The position numbers and the translations under genes were made by a program. From positions 129,936,677 to 130,000,676 of the forward strand of contig OW386290.2 in NCBI GenBank assembly GCA_936432065.2: DNA of 64,000 bases, written 5' to 3'. The notes under the pieces are model-generated. The model saw nothing but the letters and a program-made list of their open reading frames with translations, was not told the DNA's origin and made no database searches. Source of the stretch: Rutpela maculata. Its lineage: Eukaryota; Arthropoda; Insecta; Coleoptera; Cerambycidae. This document shows, piece by piece, positions 63,846 to 64,000 of the stretch; position 1 is the stretch's first letter; each line of letters starts with the position of its first letter.

Positions 63846-64000
63846 CTGAAATAAAAAAAATAACATAAGTATTAGAGAATGGAAGAGTCTATGGGGTCCA
63901 ATAGAAAAAGAAAAACAAGAATGATTTGTCTTATACTCCAATAAGAAACAGACTACGGAGACGTGTTTCGGAGCCATTGCTCCTCGTCAGTGCAACTTAA
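63846..64000. other. Right-edge intron sequence with a repeat-like end
   Basis: CYB5R4 intron sequence; the last 45 bases (GGAGACGTGTTTCGGAGCCA and TTGCTCCTCGTCAGTGCAAC) look like a dispersed repeat that I recall from other insect sequences, but I cannot confirm it. Confidence 0.3.

Noticed and set aside
63780..63977. 65-residue minus-strand frame
   Set aside because: It is in the wrong frame across the CYB5R4 exon and reads into the intron.

Overview
This window looks like one stretch of an AT-rich, transposon-dense insect genome. A beetle is my guess, but nothing in the sequence settles the order. The support is spliced genes with animal-type GT/AG introns, conserved eukaryotic proteins (LSm7, STRAP, NSE2, POP7/Rpp20, TMEM203, CYB5R4), arthropod-style Jockey, I-like and RTE-like non-LTR retrotransposons, Tc1 transposases and many palindromic MITEs. 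No bacterial features, CRISPR arrays or intact tRNA genes were seen.

Host genes, left to right: LSM7 (+, two exons, 1011-1412); STRAP (+, four exons, 6453-26174, with 8.4 kb and 10 kb introns filled by transposons); NSE2/MMS21 SUMO ligase (+, one exon, 31199-31885); a SIAH-like protein with its RING at the C-terminus (-, 37529-38653, with a 57-bp 5'UTR intron); TMEM203 (-, 41410-41823) directly downstream of POP7 (-, three exons, 41826-45645); and the last two coding exons of CYB5R4/Ncb5or (-, 56532-56766 and 63756-63845), whose earlier exons lie beyond the right edge. POP7 and TMEM203 share one exon. The POP7 stop codon and the TMEM203 start codon are two bases apart, so the pair looks like a dicistronic mRNA joining an RNase P/MRP subunit to a small membrane protein.

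The rest is mostly mobile DNA, often nested and datable by order of insertion. One group of foldback elements starts CAGGGTG or a close variant and sits between TA dinucleotides (about 2852, 13391, 14104, 18274, 29901, 35144). hAT-like MITEs carry 8-bp target duplications (2217, 35727, 39297, 39383, 39884, 47284, 60844). A 284-294 bp palindromic MITE occurs twice with 9-bp duplications (47889, 48818). TTAA-bounded piggyBac-like MITEs lie at 49298, 54009 and 54425. Two inverted Tc1 copies (8001-13285) are interrupted by a satellite-bearing insert and by a non-LTR retrotransposon. tRNA-related SINE copies lie at about 20505 and 60440, and three elements combine a terminal hairpin with a GTCTGTC run. 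A satellite-like array of about 110-bp units lies at 61978-63000.

The strongest leads for follow-up are the POP7-TMEM203 dicistron, the permuted SIAH-like protein, the CAGGGTG foldback group with its apparent satellite descendant, and the hairpin plus GTCTGTC elements.
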